Notes under the pieces: generated by a model
Database searches by the model: none
The model's input: only the letters and a program-made list of their open reading frames with translations
Told to the model about the DNA's origin: nothing
Assembly (NCBI GenBank): GCA_026075535.2
Contig: AP026548.1
Location: 8,928,001-8,992,000 of the forward strand
DNA length: 64,000 bases
Direction: 5' to 3'
Source of the DNA: Tricholoma matsutake
Lineage: Eukaryota; Basidiomycota; Agaricomycetes; Agaricales; Tricholomataceae
In this document: positions 11,522 through 23,099 of the stretch, piece after piece
Numbering within the stretch: the stretch's first letter is position 1
How the letters are laid out: every line of letters starts with the position of its first letter
Translations under genes and position numbers: made by a program

Positions 11522-12640
11522 CACCATTGGTGGTGGGTGCCTCCTGTCCCTCTTCCCATGGTTGTGGTTGGCATTGTCATGTTGGCGGGCCCTTTAGGGG
11601 TCATGTCATTGGTGGTGGGTCTCCTTACACCATCTCGGCATTGTGGTGGCAGTGTTTCCCATTTCGAGAGGTGGTTGGATGGTCAGTGGTCAGGTGGCGG
11701 AGTTTGGGGCATTTCGTGTGCTCACCTCCTGTGTACCCTGCTACCCAGGCCTCCCTGGTACCTCCCTGGGGTCTTGTATCCCTGAATGAGCCCTCACATC
11801 TCATTTGGATGGGGAGGAGGGGTTGGGCATGCATCATTGTAAAAAGTAGTAGATAATCTAAAAACAACAGAAAAAACCAATTAGTACTTGAAAAAGAATG
11901 AAAACAACAATAAAATACTTAGTTTACATGCCCCTCAACATGAGTCAACAGTTGTCAACATCCAAATATGCATGTGATGTGGCACTCTTGCAGCCACATG
12001 GTTCACCATTTTGCTCGGCAGCCTGTTGATGGAGTGGAATGGCGTTGGGGGCTGTTGATGGTGGTTGGAGCAGTGGGAGGCAGTGGTGTTGATGGTCATG
12101 GTGGTGGTGGTTGTAAGGCATGGGTTTGGGCATGGGTCACAGGCCACATTGTTGTGACCTGTACCCCTATCCATGACTACCCTTACACATAATCCTCATG
12201 GGTATGCCAAACCCATGCAGAACCCTAATTACCGGTAGTATAGATCTTAAAAATGGAAAGTCCAGTTAGTTAGCTTATAAGAAGAAACAAACAAGAAGCA
12301 ATGTACCCTAGAGGGTTGCCATTGTTTGGGCATCAAAAATAGATCATTTGCAGGCACTCATGGCTCTTGCAGGCATGGTAGTGGGCATGGAAGGGGTGAC
12401 AGCAGGTGGTGATGGAGTTGTGGTGGTGGTAGAGGATGGAGGGAGGGGGCGTCATTGTTGGTGGTGGTGGTCACTGCAAAGGATTAGGCATCAGAGTGGA
12501 GTTTGAAATAATGACAAAAATGGAATGTGAAAATCAATGTAAAAATGACCATTTTTGTGAAAGTGAGGAAAGGTTCAATTTTTCAAAAATGATCTCATTC
12601 TCTCATTCTGAAGGCCATTCTTGATAATGAGATTAAAAAT
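11414..12640. repeat. low-complexity region with a GTT microsatellite and a CATGGGT hairpin
   Basis: A (GTT)n run spans about 11,492-11,522, and GGT/GTGGTG-rich stretches lie near 12,050-12,110 and 12,415-12,475. At 12,197-12,217 a hairpin with 7 bp stem CATGGGT/ACCCATG and loop ATGCCAA is followed by CAGA; the identical hairpin is found at 60,479-60,499. No supported gene. Confidence 0.5.
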
Positions 12641-12864
12641 AAAATGAGCCCAAAATGGCCTAAAGAAGTATTAGTGATATCACCAGCATTACTGATGTAG
12701 TGCATCAGTGACTTCCAGTAAGTACATGCACATATATCTATTTATACATCTAGCTAGAGTTCTTTAATGCAATGAATTTGAGTGGGGGAGAAGGGAGGGA
12801 GGAGGGGACACTGCAGGGGAGAGCAGGACAGGGGAGAATGGTGCAAAGGCAGTGGGATTAGCAG

Positions 12865-13147
12865 AGGATCTACCCCAATGAAGCTCAGTCACATGTCTGA
12901 GGCTCATTCTGGTAGATTGTGAGGTCATCATTGAATATCACTAAACAAACCAAGCTGATGTCCCAAAAAACCTCAGTCACATGACCACGGCATGTTGTAA
13001 ATTCTGAGGTCATAAGTGAATATCACTAAATAAACAAAGCTGACATCATTCTACCCCAACAAACCTCAGTCACATGACTAAGGCACATTGTGGAAGATCC
13101 TAAAGTCAATGATGTCATCCCTGAATATCACTAAACAAACAAAGCCA
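12865..13147. repeat. three tandem copies of a ~90-100 bp repeat
   Basis: Each copy contains ACCTCAGTCACATGAC (or a near variant), then a G-A rich part, then GAATATCACTAAACAAAC. The spacing is about 90-105 bp and the copies differ by scattered substitutions. Function unknown. Confidence 0.7.
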
Positions 13148-13209
13148 AACTTGTCAAATAAATTGACCAATAGTGTTGCTTCATCTTGCTGCCTTGTCTG
13201 GACCTAGGC

Positions 13210-13700
13210 CCTGGTGTGTGAGGGAATACTGGTTAGTGAATTACAGTCAACACACAAATTGTGACATCCACCAGCACTGGCACAGCCACCATCACACTCC
13301 TTCCCCCAGTGCCACACAACCACCAGCACAGCCACTAGCGACAACAGCAGCAACACACAGGCAACACATAACACATGCACCAGCAACAATACTCCTCGCA
13401 TTATTGCCTCCCTATCCACACCCATCAGTGCTGACATTGCACTGCTGATGCAGTACCTGCCTAGTATGTCACCACACCTGATTACATGACCAATCTTTCT
13501 TATATATCACTTATTTTTTACTCCATGACCTTCATTCCCACTTTCACACAACAAAGGTATAGTATTATTTTGCCTCCTTATTTTGTAGTAGCTTATGTTT
13601 CCACTTTCATGCAACAAAGATAACATAGTCCTGTCTTTCCAGTCCACCCTAAGTCTAGTGTAGGTTGCCAAACCAGGCACCCTTCCAAACAACACAAAAA
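13210..13700 (+). repeat. LTR-like remnant related to the chromodomain Gypsy LTR at 42.3-43.1 kb
   Basis: From about 13,492 to 13,700 the plus strand aligns with the reverse complement of about 42,290-42,490. Shared blocks include TTATATATCACTTATTTTTTA, two TTTC(A/C)(T/A)GCAACAAAG-like blocks and CTAAGTCTAGTGTAGG. Upstream CACCAGCACAGCC-type minisatellite sequence also resembles the LTR's internal repeats. The 5' LTR end is not recognisable, so this is a degraded or partial LTR. Confidence 0.5.
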
Positions 13701-13905
13701 ACAACAACACAAAAAACACAAAAAGGAACACCAAAAGGACAGCTCTAAAAATTGGCATCATTTTCTTTAGAAAATATTAGGATACTGTATATAAATTTAG
13801 AATAATTTTCCCTATCTTCTGGAATGATGAGAAATGAGTGTCGAGTAAACTTGAGGACTCATACAAACCTCCCACCAGACTCTAGTTGGTATTACAAAGA
13901 TGTCA

Positions 13906-14140
13906 TTACTTCATTTTTCAAAGATCACATCTCCTTCAACTTGCCAGCCATGTGCTGGGCATCCAGGATGCCCAGATGAATGGGTGGCAGCTGGGTGGTA
14001 TGTATTACATTGCTTCTTTTGTCAATGATTACATCTGCTTCAACTTGCCAGCTATGTGCTGGGCATCCAAAATTCCCAGCAAACATCATATATCCAGGAC
14101 TCTCCATGTTCAGGCCATCCTGGATGCCCAGATTGCTACT
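13906..14140. repeat. duplicated ~115 bp segment carrying a GGGCATCC palindrome
   Basis: CTTCAACTTGCCAGC plus GTGCTGGGCATCCA occurs twice, about 113 bp apart. The core CTGGGCATCCAGGATGCCCAG is palindromic, and a third half-copy (CATCCTGGATGCCCAG) lies near 14,115. Short CATACAACT iterations follow at about 14,160-14,200. Confidence 0.6.
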
Positions 14141-15783
14141 AACTAAAAGATACATTCTTCATACAACTCATACAACTCATCCAACTCACACAACTCCATT
14201 TCATCTATCCCAACCCCACTGATCATCCATCCATCCAATCTATGACATTTTAAACCTTAATCTAGGGTCTAAGTCAATCTACAAAGTCCAAAATCCTCTA
14301 ATAAGCCTAAGCCTAAGCCTCTAGGTATACAGAACCTTACATGTGCAATATAAAACTTAGCCCTGGGACATATGTCCAGAGCAAATTATTACAGAGTAGT
14401 AACCATATGGTTCAAGCCATCAGGTCATTTTATTTCTTATATTTTCCTCAGGATCTGGGCCTTCACGTCCTTGCAAGCTTACATATTCAATATAATGCCA
14501 GGCATCATTTCATGCATCAGGACTTTTACAATGATTACAGAGCTGCGGCCAGGCACTAGCCATAATTTTCAATCAATTTATTTCCTATTTCATGCTACAA
14601 ACCTGTGTTTGTTTGAGCAGCCATTATACAAGCACTGTAAAGGTTATTGGTTGGATGAAGCTCCTCAATATTTAGGACTAATCACCTCGTGGTGATGCTC
14701 CACTTTATCCAAATTCAGGAGATGTAAATGCAGTCAGGCATCAGGACATATATTGGCAATTCCAGCTGTACAAAATGTATATAACATCTCTCCTTATTCA
14801 TTGGTGGTCACCAAAAATCACACATGCCAACTGATACTCACCCTCTCTCTCTTCTTCTGTTTGACCAGAAGGATCCCAAGTGCCCTGACCAGGATTTGTC
14901 AGTCTGGACATGGTCAGAATGGCAAAAGATCACTGGTCTTCCTGCTGCACCATATGATCCTATGTTCAATACACTTGTTCATCCATCCACGGCCATCCCA
15001 GAGAAGGAATATCAAGCCCTCATTTCATTCATCAATAAATTCCAAACCATCATGGACACCAAGAAGATTCAATACTTCATGAAGAACACTTTGGACAAAA
15101 ATCAAGAAGGACATGTTTATTGGAGGGCTTGGGTAACACGTTACTGGAAGAAATTGGGTTTGCTTCGATTGGTGGAGAAGCAATTGAAGGAATGTGGCAT
15201 CAATCCCTGGATGATCATGGCTGAAGATAACACTCAAGAAGTAAGCAGAACCTTTTTATCTGAGTAGTATACTAAACGGGGACTTCATTTAGCTCCCAAT
15301 GCAGGATGAGGCCAATGTCCCCTTGCATATACCTGCCATTGCCATAGAGTTATTTGGTATCGATGCCCAAGTAAACCCGGGTAATCTCAACAGGATCAAA
15401 CTCAAGGCCCAGTGATTCACAGAAACCCTCATCACTCATTTATGGAATGCCTACTGAAAAACAATCGATCATGATCTAACCAAGATAGAAACTGCAAAGG
15501 GGGACTGAACTTTACACTGCCCCACATAGTCCTGGAGGAATCCTGGTAGTCCTACCAGGAAGACCAGGAATCCTCCAGGAATCCAGTAGGACTCACCAGG
15601 ACTCACCAGGAATCCAGTGGGACTCACCAGGAATCCAGTGGGACTCACCAGGAATCCAGTGGGACTTACCAGGATTCCTGGTATGTTACCAAACATCCAA
15701 CCATGATGGAAAGTCAATTTGATATCTTATGAGTTCAAGTGCCTCAACTTCAGAAATTTCACAACGTGCCCACAAAACAGATT

Positions 15784-15868
15784 TGTGCAAAGCAGGAATT
15801 GAACTCAAGACCTCATGATGAGGAGTCACACAACAAACCAGACAAGTGTGCTCAACCAGTTGAGCCAC
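15784..15868 (-). repeat. tRNA-like segment, second copy
   Basis: Minus-strand A box TGGCTCAACTGG and B box GAGTTCAATTCC, closely matching the segment at 4,128-4,206. It lies about 275 bp from the left TIR, as in copy 1, so it belongs to the element's architecture. Confidence 0.6.
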
Positions 15869-15969
15869 AGGTGAATTAGTTGTTATCTATATAAAGTTTA
15901 TTTATGACTCAAACTCAAACTCAAGCATGTAAGTCACTATTAATATCAAATAATTTTAATCAACTACAT

Positions 15970-16225
15970 CCCTCGTGTCTAACGCAAGGGATACAATACA
16001 ATTAACTACATAAAAAAAGCCCTCCCATGCACCTTGTGCAAGGGAGAGCCATAAAAATATTACAGATAAAACTAAATCCCCTCACATTGAATGCGAGGGG
16101 AGGGCAACAATTATGAATAAATAAAGAAAATCCCCTCACCATTGTAAAACACGGGCAAGGGGGAGGCATTAATATGAAAGAAAAAAAATGAAAAAAACCC
16201 TCCCCACGCAAAATGCGGGGGAGGG
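15970..16225. repeat. series of five C-rich/G-rich hairpins
   Basis: Hairpins with CCCT(C) arms and AGGG arms occur near 15,970, 16,020, 16,078, 16,131 and 16,198, about 50-65 bp apart. Several have cores like CGCAAAATGCG or ATTGAATGCG. The AT-rich spacers differ. The same motif (C-run, CGCAAATGCG core, G-run) is tandemly repeated at 41.0-41.6 kb. Confidence 0.65.
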
Positions 16226-16359
16226 GGCAGCCTGGTGGTGTCTCATTGTGGTGTGGGCGCATGGGTCCTGCTCCCGCTCCCCGTCCTTGTCCCCATCCCT
16301 GTCCCTGTCTCCATCTCCCCGTCTCCCTGTTGTCCCCATCCCAATGGTTCCCTGTTTCC

Positions 16360-16545
16360 ACCCCATGAGCAGTGGCTCATGGGGCTGGAGGTGGGTGGTG
16401 TGTTGTTGGCCCTGTTGTCATCATCCGTTGTGGTTGGCGGCCGTGCTTCGCATTCTCAGGGTTCTGGTGCTGGTAGGCAGTGTTGTTGTTGTTGTTGTTG
16501 ACTGCACACACTCACGATCCACCCTACAAGCAGAGGCTGGCAGGC
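16360..16545. repeat. palindromes of the CCACCC...GTGG family
   Basis: CCATGAGC-AGTG-GCTCATGG (about 16,363-16,382) is a perfect 8 bp stem, and a weaker member lies near 16,520-16,540. A short GTT run separates them. Same family as at 4.7-4.9 and 10.6-11.2 kb. Confidence 0.6.
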
Positions 16546-16579
16546 GTGGGGTGGGTGTGTTGGGTTGTCTTGTGTCTGG

Positions 16580-16990
16580 CCATCATTACCAGTAGAGTAG
16601 AACCTATAAAACAAAATAAATGAGTTAGTTAGTTTATAAAAAAAAAAGCAAAAATAAAATAAAATAATGTAGGGTCCATCCAGTCGGCTCGTTTGCCATC
16701 ATTACCAGTAGAGTAGAACCTATAAAACAAAAGAAATGAGTTAGTTAGTTTATAAAAACAAAAAGCAAACAAAAAAAAATTATGTAGGGCCCAAACAATG
16801 TGATCTACATCATTTGGGCCTGTGTTCCATCCAGTCGGCTCGTTTACCATTGTTACCATTAGAGTAGAACCTATAAAACAAAAGAAATCAGTTAGTTTAT
16901 AAAAACAAAAAGAAAACAAAAAAATTACGTAGGGCCCAAATGACATGATCTGCATTGTTTGGGCCTGCATTCTGTCCAGTTGTTTGGGCC
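16580..16990. repeat. three-copy tandem repeat with GGGCCCAA palindromes
   Basis: AGAGTAGAACCTATAAAACA followed by GTTAGTTTATAAAAA and an A-rich stretch recurs three times, each followed by a GTAGGG(C/T)CCA segment. Two copies carry GGGCCCAAA...TTTGGGCC palindromes. CCAGTCGGCTCGTTT is repeated between units. Part of composite element 2. Confidence 0.7.
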
Positions 16991-17225
16991 CGTTTCCTGT
17001 GGGTTGTGGCGTGTTCATTGTTGGCTAGAGGGGCAGCGGTTGGTAACGGCATGGTGGTGGTGGTGGTGGTGAGAGAAAGGAGGGAGGGAGGGAGGTGGAG
17101 GGGGCATTGTTGATGGTGGTGGTGGTGGTTGAATGATGAGCTGGCAATGTTGATGATGCAGCTGTATGCTTTGTCATACACAGCCACTCGATGTGGTACT
17201 TAGATCAACTTCATTGTATATTAGA

Positions 17226-17297
17226 ATGGCACTATGGTCTAATGGTATATTGCACCTATTTAATTCAACCCTGAGGTCCCAGGTTCAATCCTCAAAG
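17226..17297 (+). repeat. tRNA-like segment near the right TIR
   Basis: TGGTCTAATGGTA matches a tRNA A box and CAGGTTCAATCC matches a B box, about 45 nt apart. The anticodon arm does not fold properly, so it is not called a tRNA gene. With the minus-strand copy at 15,784-15,868, composite element 2 carries outward-facing tRNA-like modules near both ends. Confidence 0.5.
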
Positions 17298-20200
17298 GTT
17301 TCCTTTTTAATAGTAAGGACTCCTGGTTAAATCCCAGTAGAGTCCCCAGGATTCCTGGTGAGTCCTGATGAGTCCTGATGAGTCCTGATGAGCTCTACAG
17401 AGTCCTGGTTACTCTTATATGAGTCCTGGTTAGTCCTACAGGATTCCTGGTCAGTCCCCCCCAATTCCTGAGAGGACAAGTCCTGGGGAATTCCTGGGAT
17501 AGTACCAGGAAGAGCCTGATTTACCAGGAATATACCAGGACTGAACCAGGAATCCCACTGGAGGAAAAACAGCCAGGAATGCAACATTTGGTGAATCATG
17601 GCTGTGGCAGGGATAACCAGGAATCCTGGAGGAATCCTGGAGGAATATGTGGGGCAGTGTAAAGAGCTCAAGGGGGAGTTGGAGGATATGTGGAAAGGTT
17701 CAGTTGTTTATTACAGTACTATGTGATACTTATTATATTATATTCAGATTTGCAGGCTAATCCAACTGCGTCTACCATTCACTCCTATTTACAGAAGATG
17801 GAGAAACTCATGGTTGTCCTCAAAAAATATGGGGATGAAGAATCACTCACCTTGATGATGGATAAAAGGGCTCAGCTTGAAGGGATGTTGCAGGCTCTGG
17901 GGCTTGACCATAAGGGCAAGAGTGCTATGGAACATGAGTACAATCATTTTGCAACTTGGTATCACCAGCTAACTACTTGCAGGTCTCCCTAAATCCATTC
18001 ACAATGCTCTTGTTTACCTTGCATCTACCAGTGATATCCAATCACTTTCACTAGAAATTCATGAATGACTCTTACAGGTAGACCAGGAGCACATGGAAGC
18101 ACCTGAGTTGGATTTTGACTGGGCACCTCCTGTGGAGTGGGAGGAGGGGGCTGAGGAGTATAAAGATAAGTCAAAGGATAAACTATGGGCCATCCTCAGC
18201 CTCTCGCACAGCTCTGCCCTCCCAGATTTCAATCAGTACATTGATCCTAATGTGCATGATTATTGGTCTGACCCTGACTACATGCATAAACATAAGGATA
18301 CTCTTCATCCATTAACTCCAGCTGGTAGGCATCATCACGATTATCCATCAGGGTTTTAAAGGTGAACCTTTGATGCTCATGGATGAGGTTGGTGTCGGTA
18401 AAACACTCCTGTCACATATCATTTATCCCCTCTCGATGCTTTTCTACATCCCTATAGTCTATCCTCAGCCTGTTGGAGCTGTAGTTATCCTGACGTTTTT
18501 CCATGACTATTACAACAAAAATGGCAAGTTCCCTGGTGCCTTTGGTAAGTGGTCACTGCTTTTGCATATGCGTCGCTGACATGGGTAATCGAAGCAGAAC
18601 TAAAATGGCAGGGAAAAGATAGCAACATCTCAGCACAACCCATTTTGATTACCATCCCTAAGTCACTTGAAATTCAATTCATGAATGAGCTTTGGTGCTA
18701 CCTTCATCCAAAATCATTTGACTTTCTACCTTACACCAGCACTTGGGAAAAGCATCAAGACTGGTGGGCTTGAGTCTGGTCAGCTAGCAAGCATGATGTT
18801 TAGCAACAAATTGTAGTGGCAGCTGCAACAGTGATGATATCCTTTTATTCCAGCATTCACAGTACTAATAATCCTTACTGACAGGCAATTGAAAGTGATG
18901 TGTGTTCATGGCATTACACTGCTGATGATCATTGCACTGCAGTACCAACTGCTTGGTTGAAGACAGGGGACAACAAGAAGACAACAGTTTATGGTCAAGA
19001 ATGGTAAGTCTTTGGGTGCGACAAATTCCACTTTGCATGAAGTCAAAATAAGCACTATTCTTCCATTGGTGAGACAGCTACTCCCATCACAATGAGTGCA
19101 TTGGTAAGCATCCAGGCTCATACAATATCTGATCACTCAATGTTTAGCAAAATCCTTAGGATATTTGGAATCTGGGCCAAGTCCTGGACATTTTCAAGAC
19201 TGCTGACAATTCACAATTCACAGACATGAAATGGGAGCTTAATCGGGCATGTGCTCATGACCGAAAGGCTTGAGATTAGGATGGTCAATCTCAAGCAGAA
19301 ACTATTGTTCAAGGTGTTCTCACAGTTTCTACTCTGACTGACATTGAATTACAGCAGCCAGTTGTCACTTTGAAGTGGATTACGATGATCCAGGAAAGAT
19401 TTTGAGGTAAAGTGATGCATCACACGGGCAATTCCCTGGACAACAAAGGAAACTTGATTTCCAGCATTGCTGCTCCCTCTGACCACCTAGTCCTCCTTGA
19501 TTCATATGATTGGGAGAAGGATAATATGGAACAGCTTGCCAGCAAACTTCTGAAATCCCCAAATGCTGGTGCCCGCCTTGGAAGTTCTCAGGTAAGCATC
19601 ATTGTTGTCCAATTATTTTGACCATCCAGGATGCCCACACAGGCAACAGAGTGCAACATAGGGCTGGGATATTGATCAGTGCTCTGAGCACATGCAGGTG
19701 TCTGGGATGCCTTTCTACCACAGCACTACCTTACATGTTGTTGTGCTTCTCAGCAGTCTGTGCTTGTGTGGGCATCCACTATGCCCATAACCATGTTTAT
19801 TTTGTGTCAACTGATTATTATTGCAGAATTTCCATTTAGAAACCCATTGTGCTCTGCTACACCCCAGCTGCAATCCAGGTCACCATGAATTGGTTGAGCC
19901 AAAAACTACTGAGGAGTGGAAAGGGATGGCATCCCCTAAACTTGATGCCCTTGTTGACATTGTCTGGCATCATATTTCATCTGACAACACACCTCCCCTT
20001 CATGTCATCAATGGTCAAAAACTGGAGCCAGATCTTGAATACATGTTACCTTCACAGCCAGAAGGGTTACATTCTAACAAAATAGTGATATACTCAGAAT
20101 TTCCTTCTAGTAATCCACAAATCATTTCTGTAAGTGATACTACACTTCTTATTTATGGAGATATATTCAGCCTTCACCTAAACAGGTATTGAACCTGCAT

Positions 20201-21136
20201 GGTATTGAGGTTCTCGAGTACCATGGCGGCATGACTCAGAAGCAAAGGGCCAAGGTTCTTGACCATTTCCACTCTAATGATGGCTCAGCACCACGCACTC
20301 TTCTTGTCTCCGATGTTGGTGCTACAGGTCTGAATCTAGATATTGCCTGTATTCTTATCATCATTGTGGGTAATTTCCATTCATTATAATAACTTTGCTG
20401 ATCTCTTCTGCTTAGCATACCTTATGGTCTGCTCAGGATGATAATCAGCTGCGGGGATGGGTTGTTCAATATCCACAGGTTTATATCTACTGACTTATCA
20501 CAAAGAACACATCTGACGTATTCCTGAATAACAACTCATGTGGCAAGGCAGCAATACAGGAAGCATTCCTTGGAGCCAACCCTAGCATGTGTGAGTTCCT
20601 GTCACAATGTAATGAAATACAATATTTAGCTAACAATGTCTGAGCAGAATCTCTCTTTCAATGACCTGCAGATGGGGACAATGAGGATGATGATGATGCT
20701 GATGATCGAGATGGGGCAGCCAATCAGGGCACCAAAACTAAGAAAGCAAAGGTCAGGGGCAAGGATGACAAGAGAGGGGAGGACAAACGAGAGCAGGCCA
20801 TGAAAGAGTCCCAATCACAACCCAAACCTAAGGCAAAGTTGCATAAGAAGAACCAGAAGTCCTCCCATGGCCCCATATCAAAGGATGCTCCCCTTCCTGA
20901 ACCTGCTACTGCAGCATCTGATGCTAACCCTCCAGATCCAGAAAATCCTACAGAATCACAACCAAAACCCAAGGCCAAGTCCCGAGCCAAGAAACAGATG
21001 TCTACCACTATTGCACCCTCTCCTATCACTCCTGAACCTATGACAACCTCACCATCCCCTGTGGGTACTGCACCATCTGGAGTTAGCTCTCCTGATCCCA
21101 TGGTCACTCAGAAGAGCACAGATCAAATGCAAGTGT

Positions 21137-22327
21137 TGATGATACTCAACCCAGGAAAACCACCAAAACTGCCGATGATATTTGCACAAGTCAGAGGAAG
21201 GGTGTGAGATGTTCTGAGTGTTTGTGGTCCAAACAAAGGGAAGACAACTAGTTTGTACTAGTCATAAAGGTAGTTCTATAAGAGAGGAAGGTGTTTGGCA
21301 TGGTCCGATGGAATATTGATTGATATCAAAGAGGATCGATGAGATTGATGGCGAACGATGTTTATCGTCAAGGGTCAATGTGTGAGTTCTAAGGACTTTT
21401 TGGTGGATTGATAGTATATGAAGGTTATATCTGATGGCTAGGAAGTGTCAGAGTGGTTACTAGTGCTAATGATAAGAGGATTGAAAATCAATCGAGGACG
21501 ACAATGATTGCAGAGGTTTCTTGTCAATCAAGAAAACTCATAGAAGTTTAGATTGTTTAGAGGATAGATCAGATTCTTAGAACTTTATGCGAGGCAATAT
21601 GTGAAGACGATTTCTTGTATTCCCAAGTAGATACTACAGAGTTTTATATGTTTTAAGAGAAACTTCCTAAAATGGTATAAGAAACATGTGTAAGAACATG
21701 AGGCAAAAGATATGACTTAAAACATGAGGCCAAAATGAGACTGTAATCTGAACAGGAAAGAGATATATCATATGATGAAAGAGTAATAAAGGGAAAGAAC
21801 TAAAAGGAGACTGTCCTTTGTGTATAAACCATGCTAAGTGTCACAATAATCCATCCAGCGGGTTCCATACACGATAGGGACTTGGAACGAGGCTGACCTA
21901 CTATCAGCAGGTTTAAGCACGAGTTGGAATACTCCCTGGCACATGGTATTCCACCATTTAGATAATGAATGTGGCCCCTGATGTTGCTTGTAGTTTCTCG
22001 ATGTCGATCAATAATGCTCAACAATGGTCAACAATGGTCGACAATGTTCGATCGCAGTCGTGGTTGTTTGAAGTTGATTGGGGATACTCAATGTTCATTC
22101 AGAGGGATCTTAGGGTGTTTTGAGGTAGTCCTAAGGTTGTGCAATGTGGTTTCTAAGTACGATCAATGTTGCTGGTGATGTTTCAACGTGGTTGATACAA
22201 TATTGTGCCGGGTAGACTTGGTCGAGAGTGGTCACGCTGCTTCTGGGACATCGTAGGAGTTAGCCGATGTGATTAGAATGTGGTTGTAATGGTGAATTGG
22301 CCTTTGAGCCAAGGAGACAACCTATCA
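21137..22327 (-). mobile_element. solo LTR of the 30-40 kb Gypsy family, in the SNF2-like tail
   Basis: The reverse complement starts TGATAGGTTGTCTCC and ends GAGTATCATCA, matching the LTRs at 30,151-31,336 and 39,280-40,465 in order and length (1,191 versus 1,186 bp). It is flanked by GTGT at 21,133-21,136 and 22,328-22,331, a 4 bp target duplication. It interrupts a Ser/Pro/Thr-rich coding tail whose repeats continue on both sides. The lack of internal sequence implies LTR-LTR recombination. Confidence 0.85.
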
Positions 22328-22331
22328 GTGT

Positions 22332-22590
22332 GCTGACTCTAATTCCACTGCAATTGACCAGCCTGGAGTCACTGATACTGCTGCACTATCTGGAGTTAGC
22401 TCTCCTAATCCCGGAGTCACTCAGCAGATCACAGATAAAATGCCAGTTGACAAAGAGTGTGCTAACTCTGATTCCACTGCAATTGATCAGCCTCGAGTCA
22501 CTAATACCGTTGTCCACAACAACAATGATTCCAATTCATCTCATCCCACTCCACCAGATCCTCAAGATGATCTTAATATAGGATTCATGC
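22332..22590 (+). repeat. 129 bp in-frame tandem repeat in the SNF2-like tail
   Basis: TGTGCTGACTCTAATTCCAC (22,330) recurs as TGTGCTAACTCTGATTCCAC (22,459), a period of 129 bp or 43 codons. The repeat includes GGAGTTAGCTCTCC, which also lies upstream of the solo LTR near 21,079. It encodes a Ser/Asp/Thr-rich low-complexity segment. Confidence 0.65.
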
Positions 22591-23099
22591 ATACTCCAGA
22601 CTACATAGTTCCCCTGCCCCCTCCCAGTCCTATGCCATCATCCCCCCTCACTCAGTTGGGGCCTGATTTCCCACATTCATCATGTCCCTTCAACAAGTTT
22701 GAGCCACCACCTCAGATGCAAACCAATGTAGAAGATCCACCAAGCCAAAAGCACACCCTTTCAACTTTGCTATCAACACCTTCCAAGGATCGATCCAAAT
22801 GCCAATGGATGCCATTGACCATGCCTGACAGTGAAGAAGAAGGTAAGCAAATAAATTATATTCTCAGACCCTTCTCAAGTGACCAACATGCAGTTCATGA
22901 CCTAGTGGGTACATCATCCATTACTGTCTGAAGTGTGCAACCAGCAACACTCCAACCATTTGATGCTCATGATACACCTCTTGGTCAAGCTTTTGTGAAA
23001 GGCACTGCATCCACATTGCAGTTGCCTAAACCTTCACCCATAAAGCACAAGGTAAAAGGAAAGGGGAAGGTCAAAGCATAGATACTAAGGGTTTCAATT

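Larger units (their letters stand above)
15510..17664. mobile_element. TIR-bounded composite non-autonomous element, copy 2
   Basis: The left end CTTTACACTGCCCCACATA is the exact reverse complement of the right end (17,646-17,664), a 19 bp perfect TIR, and similarity continues into the flanking TCCTGG iterations (15,528-15,680 and 17,320-17,645). Inside are tRNA-like segments near both ends, a series of C-rich/G-rich hairpins, palindromes and a three-copy tandem repeat. No transposase is present. It lies between exons of the SNF2-like gene. No clear target-site duplication is visible. Confidence 0.75.
14874..23080 (+). pseudogene. SNF2-like helicase of an Agaricomycete-expanded family, split by two insertions
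   Basis: Exons in order: an N-terminal family domain (14,874-15,505, starting VWTWSEWQKITGLP); a helical segment (17,755-17,990); a stretch with FNQYIDPNVHDYW (18,090-18,330); motif I DEVGVGKT (18,383-18,406); motif III TATPI (about 19,078); a block with WELNRACAHDRKA; a block with NSLDNKGNLISSI (about 19,420); HCALLHPSC (about 19,845); motif V SDVGATGLNL (about 20,310); and the motif VI region QLRGWV (about 20,447). A Lys/Ser/Pro-rich tail runs from 20,690. Motif VI has Trp where the family has Arg. Motif II reads about DKFH, not DEAH. Stops include a TGA and a TAG near 19,272. The family's role is unproven; it probably acts on chromatin or DNA. A paralog lies at 54.8-58.8 kb on the other strand. 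Confidence 0.75.

Noticed and set aside
14260..14330. Telomere-like CCTAAGCCTAAGCCTAAG stretch
   Set aside because: Only about three imperfect units, not TTAGGG, and no other subtelomeric sign.
17226..17297. A true tRNA gene with A and B boxes
   Set aside because: The boxes are convincing but the anticodon arm and acceptor stem do not fold; it lies inside a TIR element. Kept as tRNA-like only.
19260..19290. Extending the TGA-only rule to the SNF2-like genes
   Set aside because: A TAG lies next to a TGA near 19,272 in the apparent frame, and exon borders are uncertain, so the rule is claimed only for the four mobile elements where the frame is clear.
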